Shown one piece after another: positions 55,208 to 62,728 of a stretch of DNA of 64,000 nucleotides. Position numbers and translations under genes: made by a program. The notes beneath the pieces were generated by a model that worked only from the letters and a program-made list of their open reading frames with translations, was not told the origin of the DNA and did no database searches. Position 1 is the first letter of the stretch; each line of letters opens with the position of its first letter. The stretch is taken from assembly GCF_002294995.1 (NCBI RefSeq), contig NZ_NSGF01000007.1, forward strand, positions 213,347-277,346, in the 5' to 3' direction. This DNA is from Mesorhizobium sp. WSM3860 (GTDB lineage Bacteria; Pseudomonadota; Alphaproteobacteria; Rhizobiales; Rhizobiaceae).

Positions 55208-55393
55208 TCATCCTCGAAGCTTCTCGGCCTCGCGTTCCAAGGTCTTCCGGTCGTTGCCGTGCTGTTTGATGAGATCGCGAACCTGTTGAACCGTCAGACC
55301 GACCTTGTTGGCGAAATGCCGGACTTCGTAGTCCGCGTCCGCTGATACCCGGTTGCGGTCACCGGCGCCACGCTTGCTCTTGTCGTCTGCCAT
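55208..55393 (-). CDS. DUF3606 protein
   Basis: A 61-residue protein, NRVSADADYEVRHFANKVGL then VQQVRDLIKQHGNDRKTLE, matching DUF3606, a small helical family common in rhizobia and often stress-regulated. An EcfG-type promoter lies 24 nt upstream of the ATG. Function unknown. Confidence 0.78.
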   Translation of the reverse strand: MADDKSKRGAGDRNRVSADADYEVRHFANKVGLTVQQVRDLIKQHGNDRKTLEREAEKLRG

Positions 55394-55416
55394 CGCTTGT
55401 TTCTCCGGCAGGGGAT

Positions 55417-55441
55417 AACAGCGGCCGGCCAGGAATGTTCC
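55417..55441 (-). promoter_or_regulatory. EcfG-type promoter (GGAAC-N16-TGTT)
   Basis: On the minus strand GGAAC and TGTT are 16 nt apart; the -10 ends 24 nt before the DUF3606 ATG. One mismatch to CGTT. Confidence 0.6.
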
Positions 55442-55459
55442 AGGCGTGGCGAGCGGCAA

Positions 55460-56191
55460 TTTTAGACGGGACTAACAAAAGTTATCGAAAACGGGCTGCT
55501 TGCTCGTGCGGGATTGACGTCACTCCGCCCGCCACGGCGGAGGATGGGAGGACCGGCCTCAACAAAGCCGAAGGCCGGGTTACTTGGCCCGTTGCGCGGA
55601 TCCCCTGGGCGCTGCGACGGGCCAAGGTCGCTTGCGTGAGCTTTTCCTCCGCACTTTGCCAGGCAGCGCGACGACGGCTCCAAGCAATCGGCCCACGGTC
55701 ACGGCTGTCCTCAGCTACGCGGGGAACCTCCCGGTAAGCTTTATCTTGCCTTTGCCTTCACGTTGGGCGGGCGGGATCGAGGTGCGCTCTCGAGCCTCGT
55801 GAAACGGTTGCAAATGTGTATGCAGGCAGAGCACCATTAACATTTGTTACTGCGGGCCTGCTAATGAACTGCGTAGATGACTGGGCGGGCTTTGCCCTGG
55901 GCGTTGGAGTTGGGTTCGGTTTGCGGCGATAGTGTCACCGACTTGAGAAGCGAACCGATAGCTAGGCCCGTTGTCTAACTTTGGCGGGTCACGGCAACGG
56001 GTCTAGCGTTCCTCCGCTTGGGAATGGGATCTTCGGCCGAAGATGTGCCGTCTCTGACGCCGTTCACACTGCACCCGATACGACCCGAAAGACCTTCGCG
56101 GCATGAGGAGACAGCCCGCCAGCGCTCACTAGGAACTTTAGCGGCGTCTAAAAGTTCTCCTCAGGCAATCCCGCACGCCTTGGGTGGAACG
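55460..56191. other. Gene-poor stretch
   Basis: About 730 nt with no clear gene. It holds an inverted repeat CCGGCCT/AGGCCGG at 55553-55578 and a 22-codon Gly-rich frame (55864-55932) that may be chance. Confidence 0.55.
55864..55932 (+). CDS. Possible 22-residue Gly-rich peptide
   Basis: The frame MNCVDDWAGFALGVGVGFGL ends RR. The GxGxGxG-rich centre resembles small bacteriocin-like or membrane peptides, but no ribosome site is present and it may be chance. Confidence 0.2.
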   Translation: MNCVDDWAGFALGVGVGFGLRR

Positions 56192-56317
56192 ATGGCCGAG
56201 CTGGCATCAACTTTCGCATATTCATCAGGGCTGACCGGCCATGATATGCTTAGCGCAGTCGTGTCGTTACTGGCCGGCCTGCTCCTCTATAATATTATGC
56301 GCGAACCAAGCCGATAG
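56192..56317 (+). CDS. Possible 41-residue membrane protein
   Basis: MAELASTFAYSSGLTGHDML leads into one hydrophobic segment SAVVSLLAGLLLYNIM and ends REPSR. It looks like a short single-pass membrane protein. There is only a weak ribosome site. Confidence 0.45.
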   Translation: MAELASTFAYSSGLTGHDMLSAVVSLLAGLLLYNIMREPSR

Positions 56318-56518
56318 GCTCGTGCCGGGACGACGTTCACAGACCACGCAATGACGCCGGACAAGAGTTGGGTGGGCGCCTGAGTGGCCTCACGCCGCTG
56401 CCCAGTAGCGCAATCGGCCATTTTGCCCGGGACCTCAGTCGGATCTAATTGACTCGTAGCTGACTTTTTTTGGGTGTATCTTCTACCCGTTGTGGCGTAT
56501 CGGGGTGGGGGTAAACGG

Positions 56519-56746
56519 ATGTGTGGAAGCGATCACAATGCTGTTCCGCCCAAGAGTGCGCGATACGGTATAGTTGAACCTGCCGAGGTCAACATTCTGG
56601 CCAAGGCGGTGAGTGACTACTGCTCAAGTCACAAGATCGAACGCGAGGATGAGCGCGAAAACATTGCGATCAAAGTTATGAGCCTTTTCGGACGCGGTGT
56701 GACTGACGCTGACCAGCTGTTGGAAGAACTTGAGAAGGTGCGCTGA
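56519..56746 (+). CDS. Small rhizobial hypothetical protein
   Basis: A 75-residue helical protein (VEPAEVNILAKAVSDYCSSH, ERENIAIKVMSLFGRGVTDA, QLLEELEKVR), typical of a small Rhizobiales family with pattern PE(D/E)...L...V.DYC...G...DA..L. A possible relative is at 58542. GGGGGTAAACGG precedes the ATG. Confidence 0.7.
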   Translation: MCGSDHNAVPPKSARYGIVEPAEVNILAKAVSDYCSSHKIEREDERENIAIKVMSLFGRGVTDADQLLEELEKVR

Positions 56747-56900
56747 AGCGAGCCTGGTGCCCTCGGCTGGAACAAGTCCACCAAACCGGAAATTCGTTGA
56801 CGGGCTCCGAGCAAAATGAGCGCGTTCGGAAGAGCTTGTTTGAATGATACTCCAGGCGATGCAGCACTGGGAGAGCGCTTTACCCTGCAAAGACGCAACA

Positions 56901-57050
56901 GATGCCCGTCATTCCGGGGAATGGCGGGCATCTATCTCTCTGCTGCCGACGAAGAAGGTGACGCATTTCCTCGCCGGCCCTACCAAATTATGCATTGGGC
57001 AAGTTGTTTCAGCGTAGGGACCAATGCGCCGGCCTGTCCGACCTCAGTCG
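56901..57050. repeat. Duplicated intergenic element, copy 1
   Basis: About 150 nt starting with the hairpin GATGCCCGTCATTCC/GGAATGGCGGGCATC and followed by CTGCTGCCGACGAAGAAGGTGACGCA. It matches 59206-59350, by eye at roughly three quarters of positions. A frame MAGIYLSAADEEGDAFPRR begins in the right arm of the hairpin. Confidence 0.65.
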
Positions 57051-57077
57051 AGTGGAAGAAGTCGCGCGTGACCAACA

Positions 57078-57401
57078 CTAGTTGGGATCGCCGGACCTCG
57101 AGCCCCCGTGGGCTCCGCCGCCATAGCTGTCCCCCCGCGACCCTCCGTTGCCGGATTTAAGAAACTTTGGCTTGGGGCCGACGTGAACGTGGTTCTTGTC
57201 ACCCCATCCATTGCCCGGGCGTGTTCCTCCCGATTTGGCAATCGCCCTGGAGTTCAAGCTTGTACCGAGGAGCAATGTAATGGCCGGAGGCGTTACCGCA
57301 GCAAAGCGTCCAGCCTGCTTGAGAAAATCGCGGCGCGCCTTGGCCTCTGAAACAAGCTTTTCGGAATCCTTTTCAATAAGCCTTGTGCTCTCATTCGGCA
57401 T
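57078..57401 (-). CDS. Twin-arginine Gly-rich secreted protein
   Basis: A 107-residue protein. ARRDFLKQAGRFAAVTPPAI matches a Tat signal (RRxFLK plus hydrophobic core LLLGTSL), and the mature part is Gly/Ser-rich and basic (NGWGDKNHVHVGPKP and a GGSRG-type tail). AAGGAG lies 8 nt before the ATG at 57401, so it is very likely a real gene. It could be a small secreted RNA- or matrix-binding protein or a precursor peptide. I know no function. Confidence 0.7.
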   Translation of the reverse strand: MPNESTRLIEKDSEKLVSEAKARRDFLKQAGRFAAVTPPAITLLLGTSLNSRAIAKSGGTRPGNGWGDKNHVHVGPKPKFLKSGNGGSRGDSYGGGAHGGSRSGDPN

Positions 57402-57585
57402 TTTAGCACTCCTTTCCTGGAATTTACTTTAATTGCTGTCTGCAAAGAAAGTAGTTCCCCAAAAGGCGTACATGTCGCGCCGATGCCCGGAGCTCGGAGC
57501 GGCCCGGCCCTCTGGCCGAGGAGGCCAGCGTTGAGCCGGGCCTAACCGGCGGGGGCTCGGAATCGAAACACGGCACCGGCTGACC

Positions 57586-57699
57586 ATGGAGCATACACCC
57601 CTGCTAATATGGCCGGAACGCATTCAAAAGGAGAAGGAGCCGGATCAGTGCAGCCAAGATTATTGGCTACAAGCTGGCGCTAATATTCGAGTAGGCTGA
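57586..57699 (+). CDS. Possible DUF2934-like micro-protein
   Basis: The 37-residue frame MEHTPLLIWPERIQKEKEP then SQDYWLQAGANIR resembles the DUF2934 signature IWE..G.P.G.D..HWLQAE.EI, found in many rhizobial small proteins. The ribosome site is weak, so it may be a decayed copy. Confidence 0.4.
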   Translation: MEHTPLLIWPERIQKEKEPDQCSQDYWLQAGANIRVG

Positions 57700-57796
57700 C
57701 GGAACCCAAAAGGTTCGGCTGGGTTGTGGTATCATGCGACCGCCCCTCGTTTTCTCCCATTCAGGATGCGGCCGCTCTACTCCGTAAGCAACAGAA

Positions 57797-57832
57797 GCCC
57801 GTCGCGCTTGCGCCATTGCGCGACGGGCTTTC
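57797..57832 (+). terminator. Intrinsic terminator
   Basis: GCCCGTCGCG and CGCGACGGGC form a 10-bp stem with a CTTGCGCCATTG-type loop and a TTTCT tail. Confidence 0.65.
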
Positions 57833-58383
57833 TGGTCCACTGAACCTTGTTGGCGCGTATCCGCAATGTGCGAATGCGGCGTCGCGAAGGTACCGCCACC
57901 CGGGGGAGTGTATGGCGGGTACCGGATCTCTCTCCGCCGACGGGACTGAAGGATCCCCCTGTGTTCGCCACGCCGTCCCAGATTTAAGAACGCGGCAAGT
58001 TGGAGAACTCGCCGGGCTCGCCGCCCCATAGCCCAATCCCAAGCCCGACGAGTGCCGACCCGGGAGGGGTACCGGCATCATCTTATTTGCAAGGCTGGTG
58101 CCAGCATTTTCCGTCCTGAAATGGAACAGAGTAATTGTCAGCCTGCGAAGGCGTCAACGAACAGGCGCCGTAGCGATCCCGCAGAGTGGTTTGCGGGGCC
58201 TCAGGATGCGACCAAGATCGTCAAGCGCGTGATCCATCCCTGAATCTGCCTGAGACAAACGGATCATCAAGAAAATGTTCCCCATCGCGGAACACCTCGC
58301 ATTCGAAGAGGTTTGGGGCGCGGCGGCGCAATTCCCTCCCGATCGTGTGCACAGCCGCCGGGCGGAGCCTCCCATTCTCCGCA

Positions 58384-58432
58384 GGCCCGTTCCCTGGCTC
58401 TCATCAGGGGCGGGCCGTTCTTTTAGAGCACG
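58384..58432 (+). terminator. Intrinsic terminator
   Basis: GGCCCG and CGGGCC, extended by CCCT/AGGGG, close a long hairpin followed by TTCTTTTA. Confidence 0.5.
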
Positions 58433-58541
58433 CTAAGGGAACGCTTACGGCTGCTCCATATTGAATCAAATCGAGTTTCGCATTGGGGTTCGCATGCGCA
58501 AGCCTGCCGGCAGAGCCAGGCACGAATAGGAGTCCACAGCC

Positions 58542-58751
58542 ATGGCGATCCGCCAAAGAGCACTGGAAGCGGAAATCTTCGATCCGGAAGAGCTGGAATT
58601 TCTGGCCCGGGTTTTCAACCGCTTGAAATATGATGGCCAAACTACCGAGCAGCGTGAGGCGCTGGCCTCTCGCATCATCGCCAACTTCATGGCGGGCATT
58701 GTGGACGAGAATGAACTCGTTTCGCTATCCAGGCTGCCTTTAGGTAGGTAA
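58542..58751 (+). CDS. Small rhizobial hypothetical protein
   Basis: A 69-residue helical protein (FDPEELEFLARVFNRLKYDG, ALASRIIANFMAGIVDENEL), of the small Rhizobiales family with a DPE(D/E)...L motif; the protein at 56519 may be a distant relative. AGGAGTCCACAGCC precedes the ATG. Confidence 0.72.
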   Translation: MAIRQRALEAEIFDPEELEFLARVFNRLKYDGQTTEQREALASRIIANFMAGIVDENELVSLSRLPLGR

Positions 58752-59096
58752 CGACGATCTGAACGGACTGGACTGCCTGCCGCCCGCCCCTTGTGAATAT
58801 TCGTCATTGTTGCCGCTGGGCTACAGCCGTTTGGGTGCGACTGTATTAGGAAACGCTTGTGCGGGGTTCCCGGAATCGGGCGGACCATCTGGGAAAGGGG
58901 CGCACAGTTTTGAGGGAAGATGGCCCGTCGGCTTTAGTCGGCGGGCTTTTCTTTCGCATGGCCTGTCTTCGATCAGCGCCGCTTCCTCGTGCGTCGGCCC
59001 TTTCATCGCTACTTCCAGACCTCCATCTTTTGTAAATGACGGTCGGTTGCTGCCTCAGCCAGATGGGCGGGCCAACTTCAGCAAGGGGGATTCGCC
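58752..59096. other. Short intergenic stretch
   Basis: About 345 nt without a gene; it holds the terminator at 58923 and leads into the RiPP-like precursor. No promoter was recognised. Confidence 0.5.
58923..58950 (+). terminator. Intrinsic terminator
   Basis: GCCCGTCG pairs with CGGCGGGC (one G-T pair), loop GCTTTAGT, tail TTTT. Confidence 0.65.
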
Positions 59097-59201
59097 ATGA
59101 AGCGCACCTATGAAAAGCCCGTCCTGGTCAAGCGTGACCGCCTGTCCGCTGTCACGGCCGTGATCGTCGTCTCGATCGTGAACGGCGCGGCGTCCCGATA
59201 A
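59097..59201 (+). CDS. Lasso-peptide-like RiPP precursor (orphan)
   Basis: A 34-residue peptide with the leader MKRTYEKPVLVKRDRLSAVT and a short hydrophobic core ending VNGAASR. Y-E-K-P-V-L followed by L-S-A-V-T matches the YxxPxL...T pattern of lasso-peptide leaders recognised by an RRE protein, and the KRxxLSxVTA form of putative RiPP precursors in Mesorhizobium. AAGGGGGA stands 7 nt before the ATG, and an intrinsic terminator follows 4 nt after the stop. No B (RRE/protease) or C (cyclase) gene is seen in the window. Confidence 0.65.
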   Translation: MKRTYEKPVLVKRDRLSAVTAVIVVSIVNGAASR

Positions 59202-59205
59202 AGAC

Positions 59206-59242
59206 GATGCCCGTCATTTCAGGCAGGAAATGGCGGGCATCT
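59206..59242 (+). terminator. Intrinsic terminator of the RiPP-like gene
   Basis: GATGCCCGTCATTTC and GAAATGGCGGGCATC, loop AGGCAG-like, tail TTTCT. It is also the start of the duplicated element, copy 2. Confidence 0.7.
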
Positions 59243-59350
59243 TTCTAGCTGCTACCGACCAGGAAGGTGACGCACTTCCTAACCGGCTCTATCAAATGAT
59301 GCAGGGAGGCTTAGGTTTCAGCATGGGGACCAAAGCGTCAGCCTCTCGGA
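59206..59350. repeat. Duplicated intergenic element, copy 2
   Basis: Matches 56901-57050 through the hairpin and the segment CTGACCGACCAGGAAGGTGA-like block that follows, up to GGGGACCAAAGCGTCAGCCT. The frame MAGIFLAATDQEGDALPNR parallels that of copy 1 with mostly conservative changes. Confidence 0.65.
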
Positions 59351-59549
59351 CTTTTGCCGTATCGGAGGAGGGGGACATTCTACCAGTCGTCCCGGTTGGG
59401 TCGCGCGGCGTGTCTCTCCGGCCGAGGTTCACCGCGCCGCGCGGGGGCGTTTCCCTCGGAGCCCGTTCGAGCTCCTCAGGTGAGCACGCGTTCTCGCCGA
59501 GATAGCAGTAGTGATTACTATCCGCAGGCCGACCGGGGTATAATCTCCA

Positions 59550-59774
59550 ATGGCCGTTCGGATAGCGGTTGTCCTGGCGCTTCTCGCCGCCTTTGCCTAC
59601 GGGTTCGCAAAACTCGTGGAGCGATATGCTGGTGCCGGCGATGATCCCGCATCACCCTGCGGAAAGGTGCCAAACGTCGATTGCCCCGATCCGAATGCGC
59701 CGCCTCCCTTTCCCAAGCCCGACCGAACGGAACCTCAAAGGTTCGGTGCGTCAGGCCTGAAGGCATATTTGTAA
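59550..59774 (+). CDS. Small membrane-anchored Pro-rich protein
   Basis: A 74-residue protein. A hydrophobic N-terminus IAVVLALLAAFAYGFAKLV forms a signal anchor, followed by two Cys (SPCGKVPNVDCPDP) and a Pro-rich tail. A TATAAT hexamer at 59539 ends only 5 nt before the ATG and no ribosome site is seen, so a leaderless transcript is possible. Function unknown. Confidence 0.55.
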   Translation: MAVRIAVVLALLAAFAYGFAKLVERYAGAGDDPASPCGKVPNVDCPDPNAPPPFPKPDRTEPQRFGASGLKAYL

Positions 59775-59934
59775 ATCGCGCGGTTTCCTTCATCGGTCAC
59801 CCGCACCCAGAAATGTTCATCCCGTCTCGCCAGTTGCCGGTAAATTTCTGAGCCTCCCAAGGCGTACGGGCATTGGCAACATGATAAGCCACCACCTGGT
59901 CCCCAGCCATCTCTTCAACTCGGTATGTCTTCAT
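59735..59934 (-). pseudogene. Frameshifted small rhizobial gene
   Basis: From the ATG at 59934 the frame reads MKTYRVEEMAGDQVVAYHV and ARTPWEAQKFTG, then needs a one-base shift near 59844 to continue LARRDEHFWVRVTDEGNR and AIYKYAFRPDAPNL to a stop at 59735. Both halves fit a small Rhizobiales family (MKTYR...TP..A......HW.RVTD). Without the shift the frame ends after GCG. Either the gene is dead or the sequence has an error here. Confidence 0.55.
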
Positions 59935-60211
59935 GATCGCTCTACAGAGCGCCCGAACTTGGAGCGACGAGCGTTTGTTCCGGGTCTTCCATTTCGCTGG
60001 CCCAAAGCGAGGCAACGCAGCGTTGCAGGGCAGCCCAGGGCGCCTATATGACGGGTAGGTGGCCCGGTAGCCTTGGGTGGCTATAGGGGTGGCTACCGGG
60101 CCTTGGCCGGCAGGGGCTATAGGAAACACGATGCCGGCGAGGGAATATATGCGCATCTGCTAATAAATTAGAATTCAGCCAAAAGGCCGAGTTCGCCTTG
60201 AGTTTCCCAAC

Positions 60212-60347
60212 ATGACCGGCTGGACACCCCAAGAGCTGATCGACGTGGGCAAGTCTGTCACGGCCGGCTGCCTCGATTGCTATCGCCATCAGAAGCTCGA
60301 ATTTCCGGCGCTCCGCGACCGCCTCGGCCCGGAACATCAATCTGGCC
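60212..60347 (+). pseudogene. Truncated zinc-finger-like small gene
   Basis: The frame begins MTGWTPQELIDVGKSVTAGC and has KLEFPALRDRLGPEH, like the N-terminus of a small rhizobial protein with a Cys-based zinc site. The second half of that family is missing; the frame continues into DNA that codes the opposite-strand gene at 60352. I read it as a truncated copy. Confidence 0.35.
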
Positions 60348-60351
60348 CCAA

Positions 60352-60714
60352 TCAGCCCAGTTTGGAGAGCCGGTTGAAATTTGTCCGAACCCGGCGGCCG
60401 GCAGGTTTCAGTGCTGCGACCATAGAGTCCTTAATAGCACCGCCGCTTAGAAAAGACGGGCTCCGGCCGGATAGAACTTCAGGCCAAAACCTTAAAGCCG
60501 ATCGTAAGATAACCAATTGCGCAGCGGCCGTGCCTTCGGCGAAAGCAAACGCCTTCTCGTTGACCGCTAGCATCGCCTCAATCCCTTTCGGGGCACGGCT
60601 GCCTGCATCTAAAGCGATTATCGGAAGGCGCATGGCGACGACGGCCGGTGCCAGCATCAGGTCTCCGTAGAGCGAGAATGCATTTTGGATATGACGCTTC
60701 TTGCGACTTGACAT
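60352..60714 (-). CDS. Phasin-like small protein
   Basis: A 120-residue protein (RKKRHIQNAFSLYGDLMLAP, MRLPIIALDAGSRAPKGIEA, EAMLAVNEKAFAFAEGTAAA, LVILRSALRFWPEVLSG). The helical, Ala-rich middle with a central EKxxAFxEG motif is characteristic of phasin-like proteins that coat polyhydroxyalkanoate granules. The function is likely but not proven. Confidence 0.6.
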   Translation of the reverse strand: MSSRKKRHIQNAFSLYGDLMLAPAVVAMRLPIIALDAGSRAPKGIEAMLAVNEKAFAFAEGTAAAQLVILRSALRFWPEVLSGRSPSFLSGGAIKDSMVAALKPAGRRVRTNFNRLSKLG

Positions 60715-60863
60715 TGTGCCCCCATCTCAACCCGGCTGTTCAGCCAATACGCGCCAAGCCGGGGTTTGTTCCTGGAGGACCGCGGCCTTCATGAGCCCGT
60801 CATAAGGTGCGCATACATTTAGCGAGGCCGGATGTCCCATCATCGGCTCCTACAAAGTCTCGT

Positions 60864-60890
60864 GCCCGGCTTTGGCCGGGCATTCTTTTA
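60864..60890 (-). terminator. Hairpin after the decayed gene
   Basis: GCCCGGC-TTTG-GCCGGGC forms a 7-bp stem with T-runs on the plus strand (ATTCTTTTA). It lies just beyond the stop of the decayed gene at 60888, as does the equivalent hairpin at 10643-10661. Confidence 0.6.
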
Positions 60891-60985
60891 GCCTTCAGCA
60901 AGCGCCAGCTTCGACCTGATGGCGCAGTCGCGTTCACGGCGGCATCGGCGGCGTGAAAATCCAGTGCGATGTCCAAGAAGACCCC
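60888..60985 (-). pseudogene. Decayed paralogue of the gene at 10447
   Basis: On the minus strand LDIALDFHAADAAVNA matches LDIALDCHAADAIVSA of the gene at 10447. A 4-nt net loss after this core changes the frame, and the family end SKLALAEG-stop is read in another frame at 60888. The N-terminus is not recognisable. Confidence 0.55.
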
Positions 60986-61159
60986 GCAAGCGAATAGATC
61001 GGAACCTCCCGCCCGCGCCGCCATTGACCTCTGCGGGCCGCGTCAGCCGGACCAGGTGGCAAAGAGAACAGGGTGGTTTTTCCGGCTTCACATCCTGGCC
61101 AACGAAAAGGCAGTCGAGCTCTTGTCCCACCCGGCCCGCTTCAGTTCGGTGTCGAGCGC

Positions 61160-62074
61160 ATGGCAGAAGACAGGAAATCGAAGACTGGCTGGCTTCAAGA
61201 AGCCTGGCTTCTGCTGAAGGAAAGCGTCAGCGGTTATATGGATGACAACGCGCTGAGCCATGGGGCGGCGATTGCCTTCTATGCCACCACCTCTCTTGCG
61301 CCGATCCTTCTCATCGTGGTGGCGGTCGCAGGTCTCGTCGTCGGCAAGGACGCCGCCCAGCTCGCGCTCTCAGCCCAAATATCGGGCGTGATGGGTCCGC
61401 AGAGCGCCGACCTCTTGAAGGCGACGATCGAGACCGCTTCGCGTCCGTGGTCCGGCGCGCTTGCCACCATTATCGGGCTGGTGACCCTCCTGATCACAGC
61501 TTCCGGCGTCTTTGGCGAGATGCAGCAGTCGCTGAACGAGATCTGGAAGGTCGAGCCAAGGGCCATGTCGCTCTCGCGTTTGGTGCGGGCGAGGGCGGCA
61601 AGCCTTGGTCTCGTCGCCGCGCTCGGCTTCATGCTCCTCGTGTCGCTCGCGGCGAGCACGGCTATCTCGGTGTTGGCCGATGTCATCAACCAACACCTGC
61701 CGTTCGGCGAACTGATCGTGAGTTCGATCAACACGATCGTTTCGTTCGCGTTGATCGCGCTGCTCTTCGCGGCGATCTACAAGGTCCTGCCGGACCGCAG
61801 TCTCAAATGGCGCGATGTCGCTGTCGGTGCGCTGGTCACCGCGCTTCTCTTCACCATCGGCAAGTCGCTGATCGGCTGGTACATCGGCAGCAGTTCGATC
61901 GCGACTTCCTATGGCGCCGCCGGCGCGCTGATGGTGGTGCTGCTATGGGTCTACTACTCGGCTCAGATCTTTCTGTTCGGCGCCGAAATCACGCGCGCCT
62001 ATTCGGTGAGCAGCGGAAGCCGGGCCGACCTCAGGCGGGTTATGAAGCCGGACGTCGGAAAGACGGAGAGGTGA
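61160..62074 (+). CDS. YihY/BrkB-family membrane protein
   Basis: A 304-residue protein with about six transmembrane segments. ALSHGAAIAFYATTSLAPIL (about residue 35), GFMLLVSLAAS and ATSYGAAGALMVVLLWVYYS (about 255) are characteristic of the YihY/virulence factor BrkB family, once called RNase BN. The function is unclear; a transport or lipid-related role is likely. The ATG at 61160 lacks a strong ribosome site. Confidence 0.88.
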   Translation: MAEDRKSKTGWLQEAWLLLKESVSGYMDDNALSHGAAIAFYATTSLAPILLIVVAVAGLVVGKDAAQLALSAQISGVMGPQSADLLKATIETASRPWSGALATIIGLVTLLITASGVFGEMQQSLNEIWKVEPRAMSLSRLVRARAASLGLVAALGFMLLVSLAASTAISVLADVINQHLPFGELIVSSINTIVSFALIALLFAAIYKVLPDRSLKWRDVAVGALVTALLFTIGKSLIGWYIGSSSIATSYGAAGALMVVLLWVYYSAQIFLFGAEITRAYSVSSGSRADLRRVMKPDVGKTER

Positions 62075-62290
62075 CGGTCAAGCCAAGGCCGGATGAACGC
62101 GATACTACACGCGACCCTCTGCCTAGAGATTAGGCGCGTTGGCCAGACAGCGTTGGCGCATAGCGCAAACCTGAGAGGGATCATCGCAACCGGTCGTTAG
62201 CAGGCTGCGAAGCCGCGATGTGGACGCCGCAGCCCAGTCGTGCCTGGCGGGCATCAACCGACGGTCAAACAAACCTCGATATCGCCATCG

Positions 62291-62728
62291 TCAATGGACG
62301 GCTTGCGAATGCTCGCCGCCCGGCGCGGAAATGCCGCTCAAAGCCTGTCCAGCCTCCGTTGTTTCGCCCTTTCTCGCGAGGTCTCCAAGGGAGACGATGC
62401 CGACGAGCCGTTTGTCTCGGTTGAGAACCGGGAGCCGACGCACCTGCAAGTCTCCCATGTTAGCGAGCACATGCTCGACGTCGTCGTCATCGAAGCAGTA
62501 TTTGACCTCTTGGCTCATGACGTCGCGCACCGTGGTATCGGGACCTTTGCCCAGAGCGATCCCGCGAATGACCATGTCCCGGTCGGTGATCATCCCGATC
62601 AGCCGGTCATTTTCACCGACAGGCACCACGCCAGCATCAAGCTGGCCCATCATCTGCGCCACCTCGCGGATTGACTGTTCGGGATTGGCGACGGCGACAT
62701 CCTTTGTCATGCAGTTGGCGACCTTCAT
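62291..62728 (-). CDS. Two-CBS-domain protein
   Basis: A 145-residue protein made of two CBS domains. CMTKDVAVANPEQSIREVAQ begins the first and VRDVMSQEVKYCFDDDDVEH the second; GMITDRDMVIRG and VGIVSLGDLA are the matching nucleotide-binding ends. It is an adenylate-ligand sensor of unknown target. AAGGAGA precedes the ATG and an EcfG-type promoter is 50 nt upstream. Confidence 0.9.
   Translation of the reverse strand: MKVANCMTKDVAVANPEQSIREVAQMMGQLDAGVVPVGENDRLIGMITDRDMVIRGIALGKGPDTTVRDVMSQEVKYCFDDDDVEHVLANMGDLQVRRLPVLNRDKRLVGIVSLGDLARKGETTEAGQALSGISAPGGEHSQAVH

Larger units (their letters stand above)
57700..58541. other. Gene-poor stretch with terminators
   Basis: About 840 nt with no convincing gene. 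Two hairpins (57797-57832 and 58384-58432) suggest transcripts ending here. Open frames lack ribosome sites. Confidence 0.6.

Noticed and set aside
58273..58434. 53-codon frame MFPIAEHLAFEEVWG
   Set aside because: It ends inside a terminator hairpin, has no ribosome site and no family resemblance.
59206..59350. Insertion sequence ends
   Set aside because: The duplicated element has no transposase, target duplication or terminal inverted repeats beyond the hairpin.
53400..61000. CRISPR array or tandem repeats in the gene-poor region
   Set aside because: I see no regularly spaced direct repeats; only isolated hairpins and one two-copy element.
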